Part shown: piece after piece, positions 13,090-25,689 of the stretch
Layout: each line of letters begins with the position of its first letter
How positions within the stretch are numbered: the stretch's first letter is position 1
Source of the DNA: Lunularia cruciata
Taxonomy: Eukaryota; Streptophyta; Marchantiopsida; Lunulariales; Lunulariaceae
DNA: 64,000 bases
Direction of reading: 5' to 3'
Assembly: GCA_948567375.1 (NCBI GenBank)
Contig: OX419758.1
Coordinates: forward strand, 55,495,001-55,559,000
Notes under the pieces: generated by a model
What the model was told of the DNA's origin: nothing
The model's database searches: none
What the model saw: the letters and a program-made list of their open reading frames with translations, nothing else
Position numbers and translations under genes: made by a program

Positions 13090-14450
13090 TTTGAGGTCAA
13101 AAAATTGTAGTTGTTCTTCCAATCAATGATGTTGACTCTTCATGTGCTCCAAGTGGAATGTCTGCAATAAGACTTTGTGATTGATTTGCATGATCACTTA
13201 TTTCCCCAAGAGATAATGCCTCCATACCTTAGTGGTATATACTATTACTAGTTGTTCTTGATCTTGAGTAGGGTAATTCTTTTCTATGGTGTTTAGTTGG
13301 CAAGACAAAAAGGCAATGGGATGTAACTTATCTACAAATTCCTACTACAACATTGCTCCAATAGTAAAGTTAAAAGCATCAAAATCAACCACACAAGGTA
13401 GTTGATGATCATATGGTTGAAGAATGGATCTTGAAGACACCATATGTTTCAGCTTCTGGAATGCTTCTTCATGCTTGGTGTTCCACTAAAAGCTTGAGGT
13501 CTTTCCCAAGAGGTTAGTTATTGGTGCGGTCACATGAGCATAGTAACAGATGAACCATCAATAAAAACTTCCCAATCTATTAAATGCCTACACTTCTATG
13601 GTGTCCTTTAGAGTAGGCCAATCATTAATGGCCTTGATTTTCTCCTCTTCCATCTTGATTCTCTCTTGTGACCCAAGAAGATAACTTCCTCCAACCAAAA
13701 GGCACACTTTGACTTCTTGCAATAAAGCTTCCATTAATAAAGTCATCTTAAGACGTCTTGCATGTGATTTGGATGTTCTCTCTCCATCTTGCTATAGATT
13801 AAAATATCATCCAAGAATACTATCACATACTGATCTAATAGCCCATCTAACACCCAATGCATATGATCTATGAAGATTGCTAGAGCATTAGTGAGCCCAA
13901 AAGGTAGAACTTTGTATTAAAAATGCCCATACCTTGTGCAAAAGGTAATCTTTTGCACATCCTCTTTATTCATGAGAATCTACCACTAGCCACTTTGGAG
14001 ATCCAACTTGGAGAAGTATCATGCTCCACTCAATTAATCTAGCAAGTCATCAATTTGAGACAAGGGATATACATTCTTCATTATTTGTTTATTGAGACCA
14101 AGGTAATTCATACAGAAGCAAAGTTCTCCATCTTTCTTTTGGAATAAATAGTACTGGTGCTCCTTAAGGAGATGTTCTATATTGTATGAAATCCTTCTCC
14201 AACAACTCAGTTAGTGTTATTGAAAGCTCATCCAACTCCTTTGGTAAGAGCCAATAGATTATTCTACTAGAGTACTTCTTGGCAATAACTCAATCTTGAA
14301 GGGCATACCACAATTAGAGGGTAATCCCTTTGGCAGATCATCCGGAAACACATCTACAAACTCTTGAACTATTTGCTCAACCATTGCTTGATGAGGCTTT
14401 TGGCACTCCTCAGATTCTCTATGCACAATTGGCTTGATTTACATTGCAAA
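13090..14450 (-). pseudogene. Chromovirus reverse transcriptase and RNase H remnant
   Basis: The catalytic box reads FLDDIL on the minus strand, with FLDD at 13806-13817. Downstream, at about 13490-13220, is an RNase H block with KHEEAFQKLK, VVDFDAFNFTIGAML and HPIAFLSCQL. These are family signatures of gypsy pol. The frame is broken repeatedly, so no protein can be made. Confidence 0.75.
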
Positions 14451-14628
14451 AATAACTTATCTTCCTCCAAAGCTTACTATATGGCTATTTTATTGATAAA
14501 CTTCCCATCTTGGGATTGACTATTCTTAGATGTCTTACTCAAAGGTGCCAAACAACCTAATTGGTAATTTCCACCTTGGTATTTTACTTGAATTTCTCAT
14601 TGGATACAATGAAATTGAACCTTAATGT

Positions 14629-14928
14629 TCAAATTGAACCTTGACGTTCAAGCCAAAGTAAACCTATAATGATTTCATAGTGTAAAGGTGCCACTATAAA
14701 CTTCATATACTTCAAATAATTTTTCCCAATCTTGAATGTAACAAGATGTGAGGTACAAAATACATAGCTCTTTCTACCATCCGCCATCATCAATCTAATC
14801 CAAATTACTAGCTTGATAGGAATAATTAATTCTCTTGCTAATTGCATAGACATGCAATTCTCTAAACTTTTAGAATCAACCAAAATCCTACAACCATAAT
14901 CAAATATTATACCTTGCAAGTGAAGCAA
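14629..14928 (-). pseudogene. Chromovirus protease remnant
   Basis: A 99-residue open frame containing ILVDSKSLENCMS, equivalent to the retroviral-type aspartic protease block L(I/V)DSGSTHNF(I/V)S. The essential glycine after DS is replaced by lysine, so the active site is lost. It lies between gag and reverse transcriptase, as expected. Confidence 0.6.
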
Positions 14929-15080
14929 ACTTGAATATGTCTAGCCTTCAATCCCATTAGAACTAATCAAGTTCCCAATAGGTGGCTCAAGTTCACCTAT
15001 TGAGATTCCTTGTTTCCTTGATCATCATATTCCACAAACTCAGTTTGGGCAATTTATCAAGGTCATCCATTCTTGAGTAG

Positions 15081-15122
15081 ACATTCAACAATGCAATGCC
15101 CAATTTTGTAACAATAAAAGCA
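15081..15122 (-). pseudogene. Gag zinc knuckle (CCHC) of the chromovirus
   Basis: The minus strand reads CFYCYKIGHCIVEC, a perfect C-x2-C-x4-H-x4-C nucleocapsid knuckle. Gag sequence upstream (15.1-16.1 kb) is too degenerate to reconstruct. Confidence 0.75.
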
Positions 15123-16161
15123 ACCACTATTTTATCACAATCTTTCCCTATCTATAGCGCCAAATGGTTTCCATTGGATGGCATTGATCTCCATTAGTGT
15201 TGGCTCCTTTACCATTGTGTAGTGTGTGCATAGGTTTTGTGAAGGTCAAGACCAAGTTGTCACAACTAAGGAATCAAAGTGCTCAACCAATTGCATGGCT
15301 TCCTCCAAGTGTTTGGACTCATGTATGGTCACTTCTAATTTGGTGTGTGACTTCAAGCCCCACAAAAATTAATCCAAAGCTTCACCTTCTAATATATCTA
15401 AAATTTTCATTATGGTCTTTTAGAATTGAGAACCAATCTACATCAATAGCTTCATATAGTACCAATCTACTTCAATTTTACCAACCTATCTTGTGCGGCT
15501 TGCATGGCATTTATGGCTTGGAATTGCCTAATTACTACACTCTTGAATCCTTCCCAGGTCAAGATTAGCATAACAAGCCATTGTTTAGCTCACTCCACTT
15601 GGAATTGCCACCATAGCTTTGCCACTCCATCCCATTGGCTTAAAGCCAAGAGAATCTATCTTTGTTCATCTTGAAGATTTGTAGCTTCAAAATAAAATTC
15701 ACAATCAAACACAAAATTTTCCACTACGCTCAAGAGGTTCTTGCATTTAAATACCTTGGGTTTTGGAAATTGGATTTGCTCTTCTCTTTCTTGAAATGCT
15801 ACTCTCTCTACATGCTGTTGTCGTTGAAGAACTCTTCCAATAGTTGAGTAAGGTGCTCAATTTGTTGCTACATGGCAATGATAATTTTGGGCATTGATGC
15901 CATAGCTACTACTATATCAAGCTACCTACAATTTATCTAAGTTAACAAAAAGATGAAACATATACATTGCTACAACATATACATGAAACATATCCATAAG
16001 TTACAATTGAAAGTACCAAAGGTTTATTGGACAAGGTGATTGCATTCAATTTTCTTTCCAAAAACATGAGATGATGAATTGCATGAAATGATGCTTAGGT
16101 AGTAAATGGGCATAAAATTGTAATGTTTTGGTGGTCCATAAATTCTATCCATCCCATTCTT

Positions 16162-16173
16162 ACTTTGAAACCA
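16162..16173 (-). other. Primer binding site of the chromovirus
   Basis: Minus strand TGGTTTCAAAGT, one base inside the 5' LTR end. It matches 9 of 12 positions of the initiator-Met tRNA site TGGTATCAGAGC. Its position next to the LTR supports the boundary at 16175. Confidence 0.6.
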
Positions 16174-16174
16174 A

Positions 16175-16510
16175 TGTAAATGACCAAGGAGAGAAATAGA
16201 AGAATGGAAGATCAGAGTGAAAGATCATATAAGGACTTTTGAATGAGGAAACTTTGAATGCCTAGCATGAGCTTGAGTTTTGATATTTATAAGGATCATA
16301 CAAGGCTCTTGAGACTTCTCAAGAAGTTTCCTAAAATCTACGTTCTTAGAGTGCAAGCCAAGGTAACCGTGAAGCTTCTCAAGAAGCTTCTTTCTAGAAG
16401 CTGCCTACTTGGCATGCAAGCTAAGCTAGTCGTGAAGCTTCCCAATAAGCTTCATTCTAGAGGCCACCTACTTGGTGTGCAAGCCAAGCTTTTCTATGCT
16501 CTTTATTTGG
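16175..16510 (-). repeat. 5' LTR of the chromovirus (partial)
   Basis: A direct repeat of the left LTR, beginning TGTAAATGACCAAGGAGAG and retaining the tandem motif (CTTGGCATGCAAGCTAAGC). Similarity fades beyond about 16510, and no matching outer end is seen. Confidence 0.7.
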
Positions 16511-17071
16511 ATATATTGTTGCTATTCTTTCTTGGTACATTATTTTTGCATCGTCTTTATCCTTGGAGGTGCAATTCCTATTGGGATGAAAGGTAATCAA
16601 TCATAAACCTTCCATCTTCCTTACTAATAAGCTATTTCTACACTCTTATTGGTTAAGCTTTGCAATTTGAAAGAAAAAATGTGCACTTTAGAAAGAGGTG
16701 AGGCATCATAATGTGATATTTTATGTAGAACCACTCCTTAGAGATGTTTAGATTTGAAATCAACACCTTTCTACACCGGTTTGCTATAGTCCAAGATTGA
16801 CAACTAGAATCTTCTCCAACATAAAGAGCTACACATCAAAGTCTAGACTATGTATAGATCTTCCTTGAAGGTCTCACTAAACTAAAATCCCACTCTAGTT
16901 GTCCAATAGGACAACTCCAAGTGTAAACCTAGCTTGCTCAAATGCAAGTCTAGTAGGTAATTCCTCCAATCTAGCAATTGTTGCATACCATAAACCACTA
17001 GTAGCCAAATGAATGCCATGCTTCTCAACCAAGTTTGCTCCACCATCAACCACCTTTGCTTTAGATGCAAG
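16511..17071. other. Spacer between two retrotransposons
   Basis: No recognised domain. The small open frames have no family resemblance. It may include the missing end of the chromovirus LTR. Confidence 0.4.
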
Positions 17072-17985
17072 TGTGACAATGGAATGTCAACATACTTACG
17101 ATATAATTGGTAAGAACAAGTTGTCCCCACAAGGATATGGTTTGGAATTGACTAGGAGTGAAGTGAAAGTGTCATTTTGTCACAAGTTGGCTATTATTAG
17201 ATCTTTAACCTCTTGGGTAGGAAAATTTTCAAAAGAGTGTAGGGTACTCTTCTACAACAAACTATAGCAAAAAAAAAAACCACTAAATTATGTTCACAAA
17301 AGATATTTCACTTCATGAGCTCTTGAAGGTGATGATTTAGTCTATCATTGGCTTTGACGGTCTTTCCCTTGTAGTTACCTATATAATGCACACCATAATG
17401 AAAATGAGAGAATTCTACCCTTCCCAAAAGGCACTCCTCACCACTATAGTACAGGTTCATGATACCTTGAGCTTTTTCTTACACGTGATACTTTACAATA
17501 CTAATAGTCATAATGGTTCTCAATGCGTTGCCCTGATCCTTCAGAACTCCTAAGCCTAATTTCCTTCCTACACCTCTGCACTTGCATTCCTACTTGACTA
17601 CTTGACTACTTCCTCACCATTACTTGACTCAATGGTCACAAAACATACACCGTATTGACATTGAAACACTCAAGATCTAAGAGATCCTCAAACATCATCC
17701 TTACAACATAGTCAAATTTAGAAACCTACAAGCAAAAGGATTGCATATTCACAAGTTTGAATAGATAGGTATTAGATGAAATTCCAGTCTATACTAAATA
17801 AACCTTATTAATTTGAGGTGACTCCCCTTATACAGTCTACTACAACAAGATGAGGTGCATCCATGGTTGTACAATACCCCATAACTATAAATTAAGACTA
17901 ACCCTATTCTACCTAATTGGTTGTTACACATTAAATGCTATAGTTGCACCATCTATATAGAGTATTGCTTAAGACTCTTTTGAAC
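17072..17985 (-). repeat. 3' LTR of the Athila-like element
   Basis: Begins TGTGACAATGGAATGTCAAC, aligned without gaps to TGTGAAAACCTAATGTCAAC at 27226. The two copies stay recognisably similar for about 900 bases (for example GGTTTGGAATTG, ACCACTAAAT, GACTAACCCTATT). The outer end near 17985 is approximate. Confidence 0.75.
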
Positions 17986-18128
17986 TTGGCATCACCATGC
18001 TTGCACAATTTCTTTGCTAGCTTGGTCAATTATTTAGTGGAGTAAGTCTTGGCCTCTAATGCATGTATCTTTGACTTTAGCTACTGCAGCTTAGCTTGGT
18101 GAGCTTGGGTTGTAGTATCCAACTCCAC

Positions 18129-18760
18129 TTAGGTCTTTAGTCTATTGGCAATGTCTTCCACAACTATAAGGACTCTCATTCTTTCCTTGTCTAGAGTATC
18201 ATGGATGGATTGCAACTCCATCTCTACCTCTTGTTTGACTTGTACTTGAAGGATGTGAGCTTTGTTGTCATGGTTGGCCATGATCATGGACAACTCCTTG
18301 ATGTGCATCTTGGTGATCTCCAAGGCGGCATCATGAGATTGCTTCTCTACGGCCTTCTCCCTCCAAAGACCATTTAGCTCCTTCTTCAAGAACATTACCT
18401 CCTTGTCCCTAACATCCAACTCTTTGGTATGCTTCTTCTTCATCTCCTCTGTTTGCCGCTCAGATATACCCTTAATAGTTATTAAGTTGGAGTCCAAAGG
18501 TAATCCATTGCCTTGAGCTTACTATTTCTTCCTTCATTTTGGCCAGCTCCCTATCCTTTTCTTGCATACTTTCCTCCTATGCTGTCTTGTAGTTTGTGAA
18601 GGCCTTCTCTTGTTTGCTAGACCCTGCCTTTATCATTGCAAGGTCAACTTTGATGCTCCATAATTCCTCCTTGTGCTTTATTAGCACAATGTTATTATCA
18701 CACTTCCAAGTCTTGTAGTTGTTGAAAAGTGCAATGAGCTAACCCTACTTTGTCTTTAAG
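18129..18760 (-). pseudogene. Coiled-coil frame in the extra 3' region of the Athila-like element
   Basis: The longest intact piece (18129-18497, 122 residues) is rich in Lys, Glu, Gln and Leu in heptad-like spacing (EEMKKKHTKELDVRDKEVMF, LKKELNGLWREKAVEK). Sequence up to about 18760 continues in the same style in shifted frames. It lies between the integrase and the 3' LTR. A coiled-coil would fit an env-like or structural protein of the element, but I do not recognise a family, and a captured host fragment is also possible. Confidence 0.5.
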
Positions 18761-18933
18761 GAGACTTCCCAATTTTCCAAAGCACCTTCAAGGTGATGAA
18801 TCTAAGCCTTTGTGGAAGTTGGGTCCTCTTCTCTTTGTGGTGCTCCACTCCCTCTTTGGCCTCCATGGCTGTGGTCACCATACTGATTTCTTCCTTCTGC
18901 TTATGCCAACCACTCCTAGAAATGTGCTATCTC

Positions 18934-21400
18934 TCAAGATTCTCTAAGGTCACAAAATTGTTCATCATGTGCACCATACCATTTCATTTCCATGAGTTTT
19001 AAAGTGAAAAATGTGGGTGTTGGCTTTGTTAGCACCCTCTCTACTGCTTGATTTTCCCATACAACCATTTGAATGTGAAATTGCAAGAAATCAATCAACC
19101 TCTTGTGGTCCATCACCATAGGCTCAATGTATTGGTAGGCAAGGAGTATTTCTTCTAGGGTCTTCAATACAGGCCCCAACATGTAGAAAAATAGGATGAC
19201 AATGGAGGATATTTGAGTAGGTATATGAAGGGCTACTCTGTGTAAACCAGCGAACTTGGCTTGGGCCATAGTGCCTCTCATAGTGCATGCATGGCTCCAC
19301 TTGCTTGTAGAGGATCCTAAGTCAAAGTGGGGATCATTTGGGTACTTTGTATTCCTAACACTCTTGAGGAACTAGTTAGTCCTCCTACTTTGGATCTAGG
19401 CTCACTCACCAGCGTCTCCTTGGTTTTGACAATTTAAGGAGGGGAGGTATATTCCACAATGATTCATATCTAGGTCCAAGGACATCTATCTCCTTGGTCC
19501 CTTACCTTTCTCCTCACTTGAAAGTCTCCTTATGCTCAACCATGATGGTGAGGGTAGGGTAATCTTGAGCACCGGTTCCTAAGGTAGAATTACTACTTGG
19601 TGATTCTCTCCTTTAATGACAGCCAAAACCTGAACTATTCCATCTTCATGTATTGGCATCAAGGGAGGAGTGTTCCTTTGCAATCATGATATTGGTTCAT
19701 CCTCCTTGTCATCCACCATGATTTTTCTTTGGTCAAGGCCAGCCTGATCTAGCACATCCAACTCTAACACCATTACAAGAGCGGATTGAACCTCCACTCT
19801 TGCATCCTCTCTTCCTCCTAGATGTTGGAAGAAACCTCTATCTTTGAGAAGGAGGTCTCCTAATCTGGAGTGCTAATGACATAGCTGGAGAAAGTTCCTT
19901 CTCTTGTTCTACCAGCACCATGGCTTCACTAGGGGTACCTTGGTCAGCTCCCCCACCACTTCCCTATCGTGATTTGTCATTGGTCTGAGAAGCCTCTCCC
20001 TCTAAAGAGTCCACTACTTGAGGATTCAATCTGTATCTCTTCTCAGTCCTTGGCAAATTCACAAGCACCTTCACTTGCTGGTTCCTTCCCCAACAACCTT
20101 GTCTATGGGTATACACTTACTCATTTTCTAGTATTCGATGAAGCAATCCTTGTACTTCTTGATCTCTCCTTCATATCCTTGTTGGCATTGATGATATCTT
20201 GAGGGAGAGTAATGCACTAGGAAGAGCTTCCTCTCCTCCTTCCATACTTGTCTCATCCTGATATAAAAATGCAGCACAAAAAATGAGAGGGAAGTAGGTC
20301 CACCCGTCATGTTCAACTACCTTGTAAGTTCTTGGGTTTGATGATAGAACATCTTTGCCCAATCTGTGGGTTTTCCTTTGTGCAACAATTAGAAGAAAGT
20401 TGCTTGCCCATTTTTTACATATGTTGCCCACAAGGATTTGAACAAATTCATGATCAAGGTTACCATGGTGTGCCAAGCAGGGTCATGGTATCCTTGTACC
20501 TTCCAACCACTCTCTGTTTTCTTATGTTTGAACAAGGATTCAAACTTCCTTGTCATTTCTTTTGATGGTCGTAGGCTAATCTTGATCAAGGTGCATTACT
20601 CTTGGTGTTGAATTGGATCTGAGCACTTTTTCCTAGTGCTCTTTAGTCCATGCAAACATGTTACTTCTCAAGTTGGAGAAGTTTGGATTCTTCTTCTCCT
20701 TAATCTCTACTACCATTGAAAGGCATGCAAATCCCAAATCCACAATAGAAAGCATAGATGCATTGAATTCAAGTACTTTGCACAAAAATAGTGCACCCAC
20801 TTCTCTACTCTAGGTGACCGCAATATGATGCTAGTCTTCTTCTTTGTGTGAGATATCATGGTAGGAAAGTGCACCTTGAACCTAATTCTCACTTTGTGCT
20901 CTTAATCCCTATCACCCTCTTAGAGTATCTCAAATTGCTCAAAATTTCTATGCTCTTTTTGCTCCTAAAATGTTCCCACTCACACAACTTTCAAACACTT
21001 AAAGAATGGGTAGAATGTTGAGACAATTCAATCTAACTTTACCTTCCTATGAGACAATGCATTTATACACTTTAATCAATCCATTTGAGAATTTAGTGAG
21101 GATTTTTTGGTGAAGCGTTATGATCAGCACATGTGTGAAGTGGCACAAGGATTGATGGAGACCAAAACTAGTTCTTTATCCTATGTGTCAACTACTTGTT
21201 AAGCAAGAAGTTGAAGCATTACCAATTGGTGGTGGCCTTTGACATGTCATCCCACACTTGTGTTTGTGGTACCTTGAACTCAAACCTCAGCTCCCCTCTC
21301 TAGGTGACTCTTTAGGAACCTTCATTGCAACTGAGGTATAAGCCATACTTTATATCTTCAAGTATCAACCTACTCAACATGACATGCTATTTGGGGAGAA
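18934..21400 (-). pseudogene. Unidentified degenerate reading frames upstream of the coiled-coil part
   Basis: Minus-strand pieces at 18934-19281, 20171-20476 and 20389-20589 look protein-like. One has a hydrophobic stretch (ISSIVILFFYMLG), and another reads GYHDPAWHTMVTLIMNLF. They probably belong to one broken protein together with the coiled-coil frame below. No family is recognised. Confidence 0.35.
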
Positions 21401-21699
21401 CAACAAAAAAACAAAAAATCTGCCCAAGGGAACATCAAGTGAGCAGCTACATGCCCACTCCCCCGGAGATATGAGTGTTCTTGCGAAAGATGGTTGGTTC
21501 AAAAATTGTAACCCTTTGCCTATCTATTCTATCTAAGCATAATACCTACATACATGCCAACCACAGACATGAGTGGCAAACAAGTTACCTTCTAGAACTA
21601 CTAACTACATGGATTTGTTGTCAAAAAGGGTTTGAATATGATAAGGCCCCATCCAACAAAGATGCAACTTCCCTAAAAACAATTTTTACTTATTGTTGT

Positions 21700-22670
21700 A
21701 TAATAGCACTAGGTCACCTGCCCTTACTTGCACCAGATGTATATGCTTGTCATGGTGCACCTTTCATTGTTGTCGATTGACCTTGATGCACTTGTTGGAG
21801 TCTACTTGTTTCTCCTCCATAAACATCAATTGGTGTAATTGAATTTCTTAGTTATCATCCTATGACATTCTATCCTCCAAGAGAATTTGATAGATGGGAA
21901 CCTCAAACTCCACAGATAGGATTGGGTGCAAGCTGTAAGTAAGGAAGTTAGGGGTCTATCATGTGGTGATTATCACTATGGTATGATAGGTCCAAAGTGC
22001 TACTAGTAATTTGGTATTCCAATTATAAGCTTAATTGATCATGACTTTGTTTAGGATTTTACATAGTAGAACATTAGCCTTCTTGGTCAGGCCATTGGCC
22101 CTAGGGTTATAAGGAGTAGTTTTCCTATGCTTGATTTGAAAGTACATCATGATTGAAATAATCAAATTATTGAGAAAATGCACCTTTTGGTCAATGTCTA
22201 ATTCCAATGGATAGTCATATCAAGATATAATGTTACAAAAGAAAAATTTGGCAACCATAGCCACATCATCCTCCTTGGCAGCCTTAGGCACTCCACTATC
22301 TTCATTGCATAGTCAATACATACTAAGATGTACCGCTTGTGTGTAGTTCTAGTGCTAGGTTGGATCGGCCCTACAAAATCAATCTCCTACTTCTCAAAAG
22401 GGGCCAAGGGCAAAATGGGACAGAGAGGATTCTGTGTAGAAGGCATTGGTTGTCTTGTTCTTTGGCAGGCATCACAATGTATGATGTGCATGTGCACATC
22501 CTTATATATGGTAGGCAACCATTATCCCATTGATAGGATCTTCTTCATTATATTTTTCAAGGCAAAGTGTCCCCAACTGCCTCTTTATGTAGTGATTGGA
22601 TTACTCCTCCTACTTCATGTGCTTCAAGACATTGGTGGAGTTCTTTGTACATTCCCAACTTGAACAAAGT
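21700..22670 (-). pseudogene. Athila-like integrase remnant
   Basis: At about 22640-22340 the minus strand gives the HHCC finger with GGHFALKNIMKKIL and CDACQR, followed by EIDFVGPI, the first block of the DDE core. Stops interrupt it. The rest of the core, towards 21.7 kb, is only faintly visible. Confidence 0.7.
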
Positions 22671-22979
22671 ATTCTCCTTCAATTGGTAGGATCTCATGTT
22701 ATGTAAGAAAACCACCCATTATTTGTAGGCCTTCAAAACATTGTAATGTATGAGGGTACCTATATTTTGCAGCGTAATGGGTGTGTAACATGATAGAAAT
22801 GTGGAAAATATTCTAATATGGAAAATCATTGTCAAGATCAATCAACTGATCCTCAGTTTTGAGCTGGGAAAGGAAATCTGCATTCTCATGTTGGGCCTCC
22901 TTTTCTACTTGTATAACATGGGTAAATTCTTGTAATAAGAGGGTCCACCTAGCAATTATTCTCTACAAGTCTACTTCCT

Positions 22980-23282
22980 TTACCAAATAGTGCAATGCAT
23001 AATGTCTACATGAAAGACAAACTTGTATCCTAAAAAATTGTGGCAAAACTTCTTACAGGCAGATACCATTCTTAAAGCTTCTGTCTTCGTAATGGTGTAG
23101 TTGCACTTGGCTTGGGATAACCGACAACTAGCATAATACATTGGGTAGTCTTTCTTTCCATCATCATTTTGGCTAAGGACCATCCCAATTGCCATGGAGG
23201 AGGTCTCTACATACACATGAAATTTATCATCCCACTTTAGGGCTTTCATGATTGGCACACCTACTAACATCTCCTTCATCAC
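22980..23282 (-). pseudogene. Athila-like RNase H remnant
   Basis: A 100-residue open frame with FHVYVETSSMAIGMVLSQ, MYYASCRLSQAKCNYTITK and FCHNFLGYKFVFHVD, the standard gypsy RNase H blocks. The first catalytic Asp (usually VDAS) is Glu here, so the enzyme would be impaired. Confidence 0.75.
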
Positions 23283-23599
23283 TACAAAGGCTTATTGTTG
23301 CACATCACTCTAGGTGTACTAGACCATTTTCTTAAGTAGTTTAGTGAGAGGAAATGCTAAGACTATGTAGTTAATAATGAACTTCCTATAATAAATTACA
23401 TGTCCTAGGAAGGCTCACAGCTTCCTCAAATTTTTTGAGTGATACCAACACCTAGATCACTTTACCTTTTCCGCATCAACCTCCACACCATGTACAAAAC
23501 ACACGATGTCCTAATAGGATCCCTTCCTTCATCACAAAAAATAATTTTTTTGGATACAAAGACAGATCCACCAATCTACACCTCTTGAAATTTTGGTGT

Positions 23600-24130
23600 T
23601 GAAATGACAACTAGTCCACTTCTTGTCTGAAGACACCAAAGTCATCAATAAATATTTCCATGAATTTCTACAAGTAGACTTTGAATTTTGCATTCATCAT
23701 CTGTTGAAAGGTGACAAGGGCTTTTCACAACCTGAATGGCATGAGGTTATATGCATAAGTTCCCCAATTGGTCATGAAGGTTGTTTTGCTCTTGTCCTCC
23801 TCCCAAATGGAAAATTGGTTATATCTCACAAAACCATCCAAAAAGTTAGAGCACTTGTGTTCCGCTTCTTGGTCTAGAACCATGTTGGTGAAGAGAAGAA
23901 GGTGATGGTCCTTCTTTGTGGCCACATTTAGCTTTCAAAAGTCATGATAAAATTTCATCTTACCAGTCTTCTTCTTTGGTAATACCACCATCGGAGACAC
24001 CCACTCATTGCTAAGTATTGGGAAAATGATTCCTAAGCGTAAGTACTTGTCAATCTCATCCTTCACCAAAAGTAAGTACTTGGGGTTGAGATGATAGAAC
24101 CACTATCAAATGGGTATTGCTTTCTCCTCC
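23600..24130 (-). pseudogene. Athila-like reverse transcriptase remnant
   Basis: The minus strand reads SNEWVSPMVVLPKKTGKM, ATKKDHH, NFLDGFVRYNQFSIWEEDKS, TTFMTNWGTYAYNLMPFRL and the catalytic FIDDF (23638-23652). All fingers and palm landmarks are present but spread over two frames with stops. Confidence 0.8.
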
Positions 24131-24559
24131 AAGTTGATCCAATGTTTGCCAAATTTCCAAGAGATGCCCGACATTTCTTCAATGTTCCAAGTGAAGACAT
24201 CCTGATACTCCTAAAACAAGGTGGTAAATGCTTGGCATTCTTCTTGGATTACCAACTTAGAATTTTTTAAGGATCATCCTTCTCCCACAATCAAATCTTA
24301 GTAGTAATTGGGTTTCAAAATACACTCAACATGACTCATTGGGCTCACTCCTAGGAGTATAGAGGTTTTCTCAAGACTGTCGAGTTGATCACTCCCTTCT
24401 AGTCCATCATCTAGCTGATAGCACTCTAGATAGTTTATTACATCCTCTTCCAAAGAACCTTTTGAGTTATCCAAAGAACTCTTGGTGTAGTCCTTTTCTA
24501 AGGACAAGGCCTCTCCTAAGTGAGGCACCTTCTTCTAGCACACTATAATAGGTTTGAGA

Positions 24560-24900
24560 TCCAAGATCTTAGGATCTTTGAAGCTTAGATGATGTTGGTA
24601 CCAATCTACCAAAAATTATGCACCATATAACTAGGGTTTTCTTATCAATGTTGGATAACTAGTCTTAGTTAGGGGGTAGAATAATATAATCTACATCAAA
24701 GGTCACACCACCTATAATAATGGGCACCTTCAATAACATCCTTAATAGCCACCACCTTGCTTGGTCTACAACCAAAGTATGTAGGGTGTGTGGGCTCAAA
24801 CTTGGTATAGCATAGCTTAAGGGCAGTTTCTTCCATCATGACATTAACTCTTGATCTTTAGTCTCTATATCTCCACTTCCAAGGATCCTAGATCTTTGAG
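24560..24900 (-). pseudogene. Athila-like protease remnant
   Basis: Near 24860-24840 a minus frame reads SRVNVMMEETALKL, which corresponds to the DxGSxVNVMP region of Athila/Tat proteases. Beyond it, at 24.56-24.65 kb, is the RPWLYGAKFLVDWYQHHLSF-like end of the domain. The Asp-x-Gly active site is destroyed. Confidence 0.5.
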
Positions 24901-25689
24901 TTTGATTCTATAGATTGCAGGTAAATCTATTTGATTCTTCTTCAATACATCATGGAGTGCAAGGGTTAATTTTTTCTTATAGAGCTTGTTGTCCTCCCAT
25001 AGCTACTTGAATGTGATATACACCTTGGAAGCTCCCAAATCCGCCTCTATGTCATAATGTGACAATCCAAGAAGAGAGTTAGCTTTCATCCATCATTTCT
25101 TTTTGGGTCCACTTCTATGAATCATCATATCTGGTCTTGTCCTATCGGGCTTAGGCACTTCTAGTGTTGCAAATTTTAGTGATGACCACTCATTCCTGCT
25201 ACTACTTGGCCACAAGTGGTGCCAGGTCTACAATTTCATAGGTGTTGGTCCAAGAATAGGCATAAGTGCAATTGTCTATGAGGGCTCTGCATTTCCATAT
25301 CTATGCCTTAGGTTAATGTTCCACAACTCCTTTTCCAGCAAATCTTGAACTTCCTCCTGAATATCTATGGGATATCAAGGTAGATTGGAAGTCTGACCAC
25401 CAAAGATTGCCTCTTTGCAAGCTACTATTTGTTATAGAAGCATGTTGTGACTCAATTCACCTCCAACTCATGCCATCTTTTATTGTCAATCACCACAACA
25501 TCTTCTGGTGTTAATTCTTCAAGGTTCAAGAAGTTAATAATTGCATTTGTCTTGGGCAGAATTTGGGTAAGGAATGAACCTCATTGAGGTATAGGTATGT
25601 GTGGGTAAGTCATCCTAGTATAGCCTAGTGCCTTCCAATATCCACACAAGAAGTTATAGGGAGGTAGTCGTCGTGGTGCTGGATAATTT

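Larger units (their letters stand above)
11082..16510 (-). mobile_element. Degenerate Ty3/gypsy chromovirus LTR retrotransposon
   Basis: Read on the minus strand, the order is 5' LTR (from 16175 rightwards), primer site, gag with zinc knuckle, protease, reverse transcriptase, RNase H, integrase, chromodomain, polypurine tract and 3' LTR (11082-11505). This is the canonical gypsy order, and the chromodomain after integrase places it among chromoviruses. Direct repeats at 11082 and 16175 begin TGTAAGAGACC and TGTAAATGACC and share a long block (GACCAAGGAGAGAAATAG and beyond). Frames are broken by many stops and shifts, so the element is dead. Similarity of the right LTR to the left fades after about 16510, so that LTR is truncated or strongly diverged. 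Confidence 0.85.

Noticed and set aside
18129-18497. A 122-codon open frame as a stand-alone host coiled-coil gene
   Set aside because: It lies inside the Athila-like element between integrase and LTR, has no own start context or introns, and upstream sequence continues in the same style in shifted frames. Treated as part of the element.
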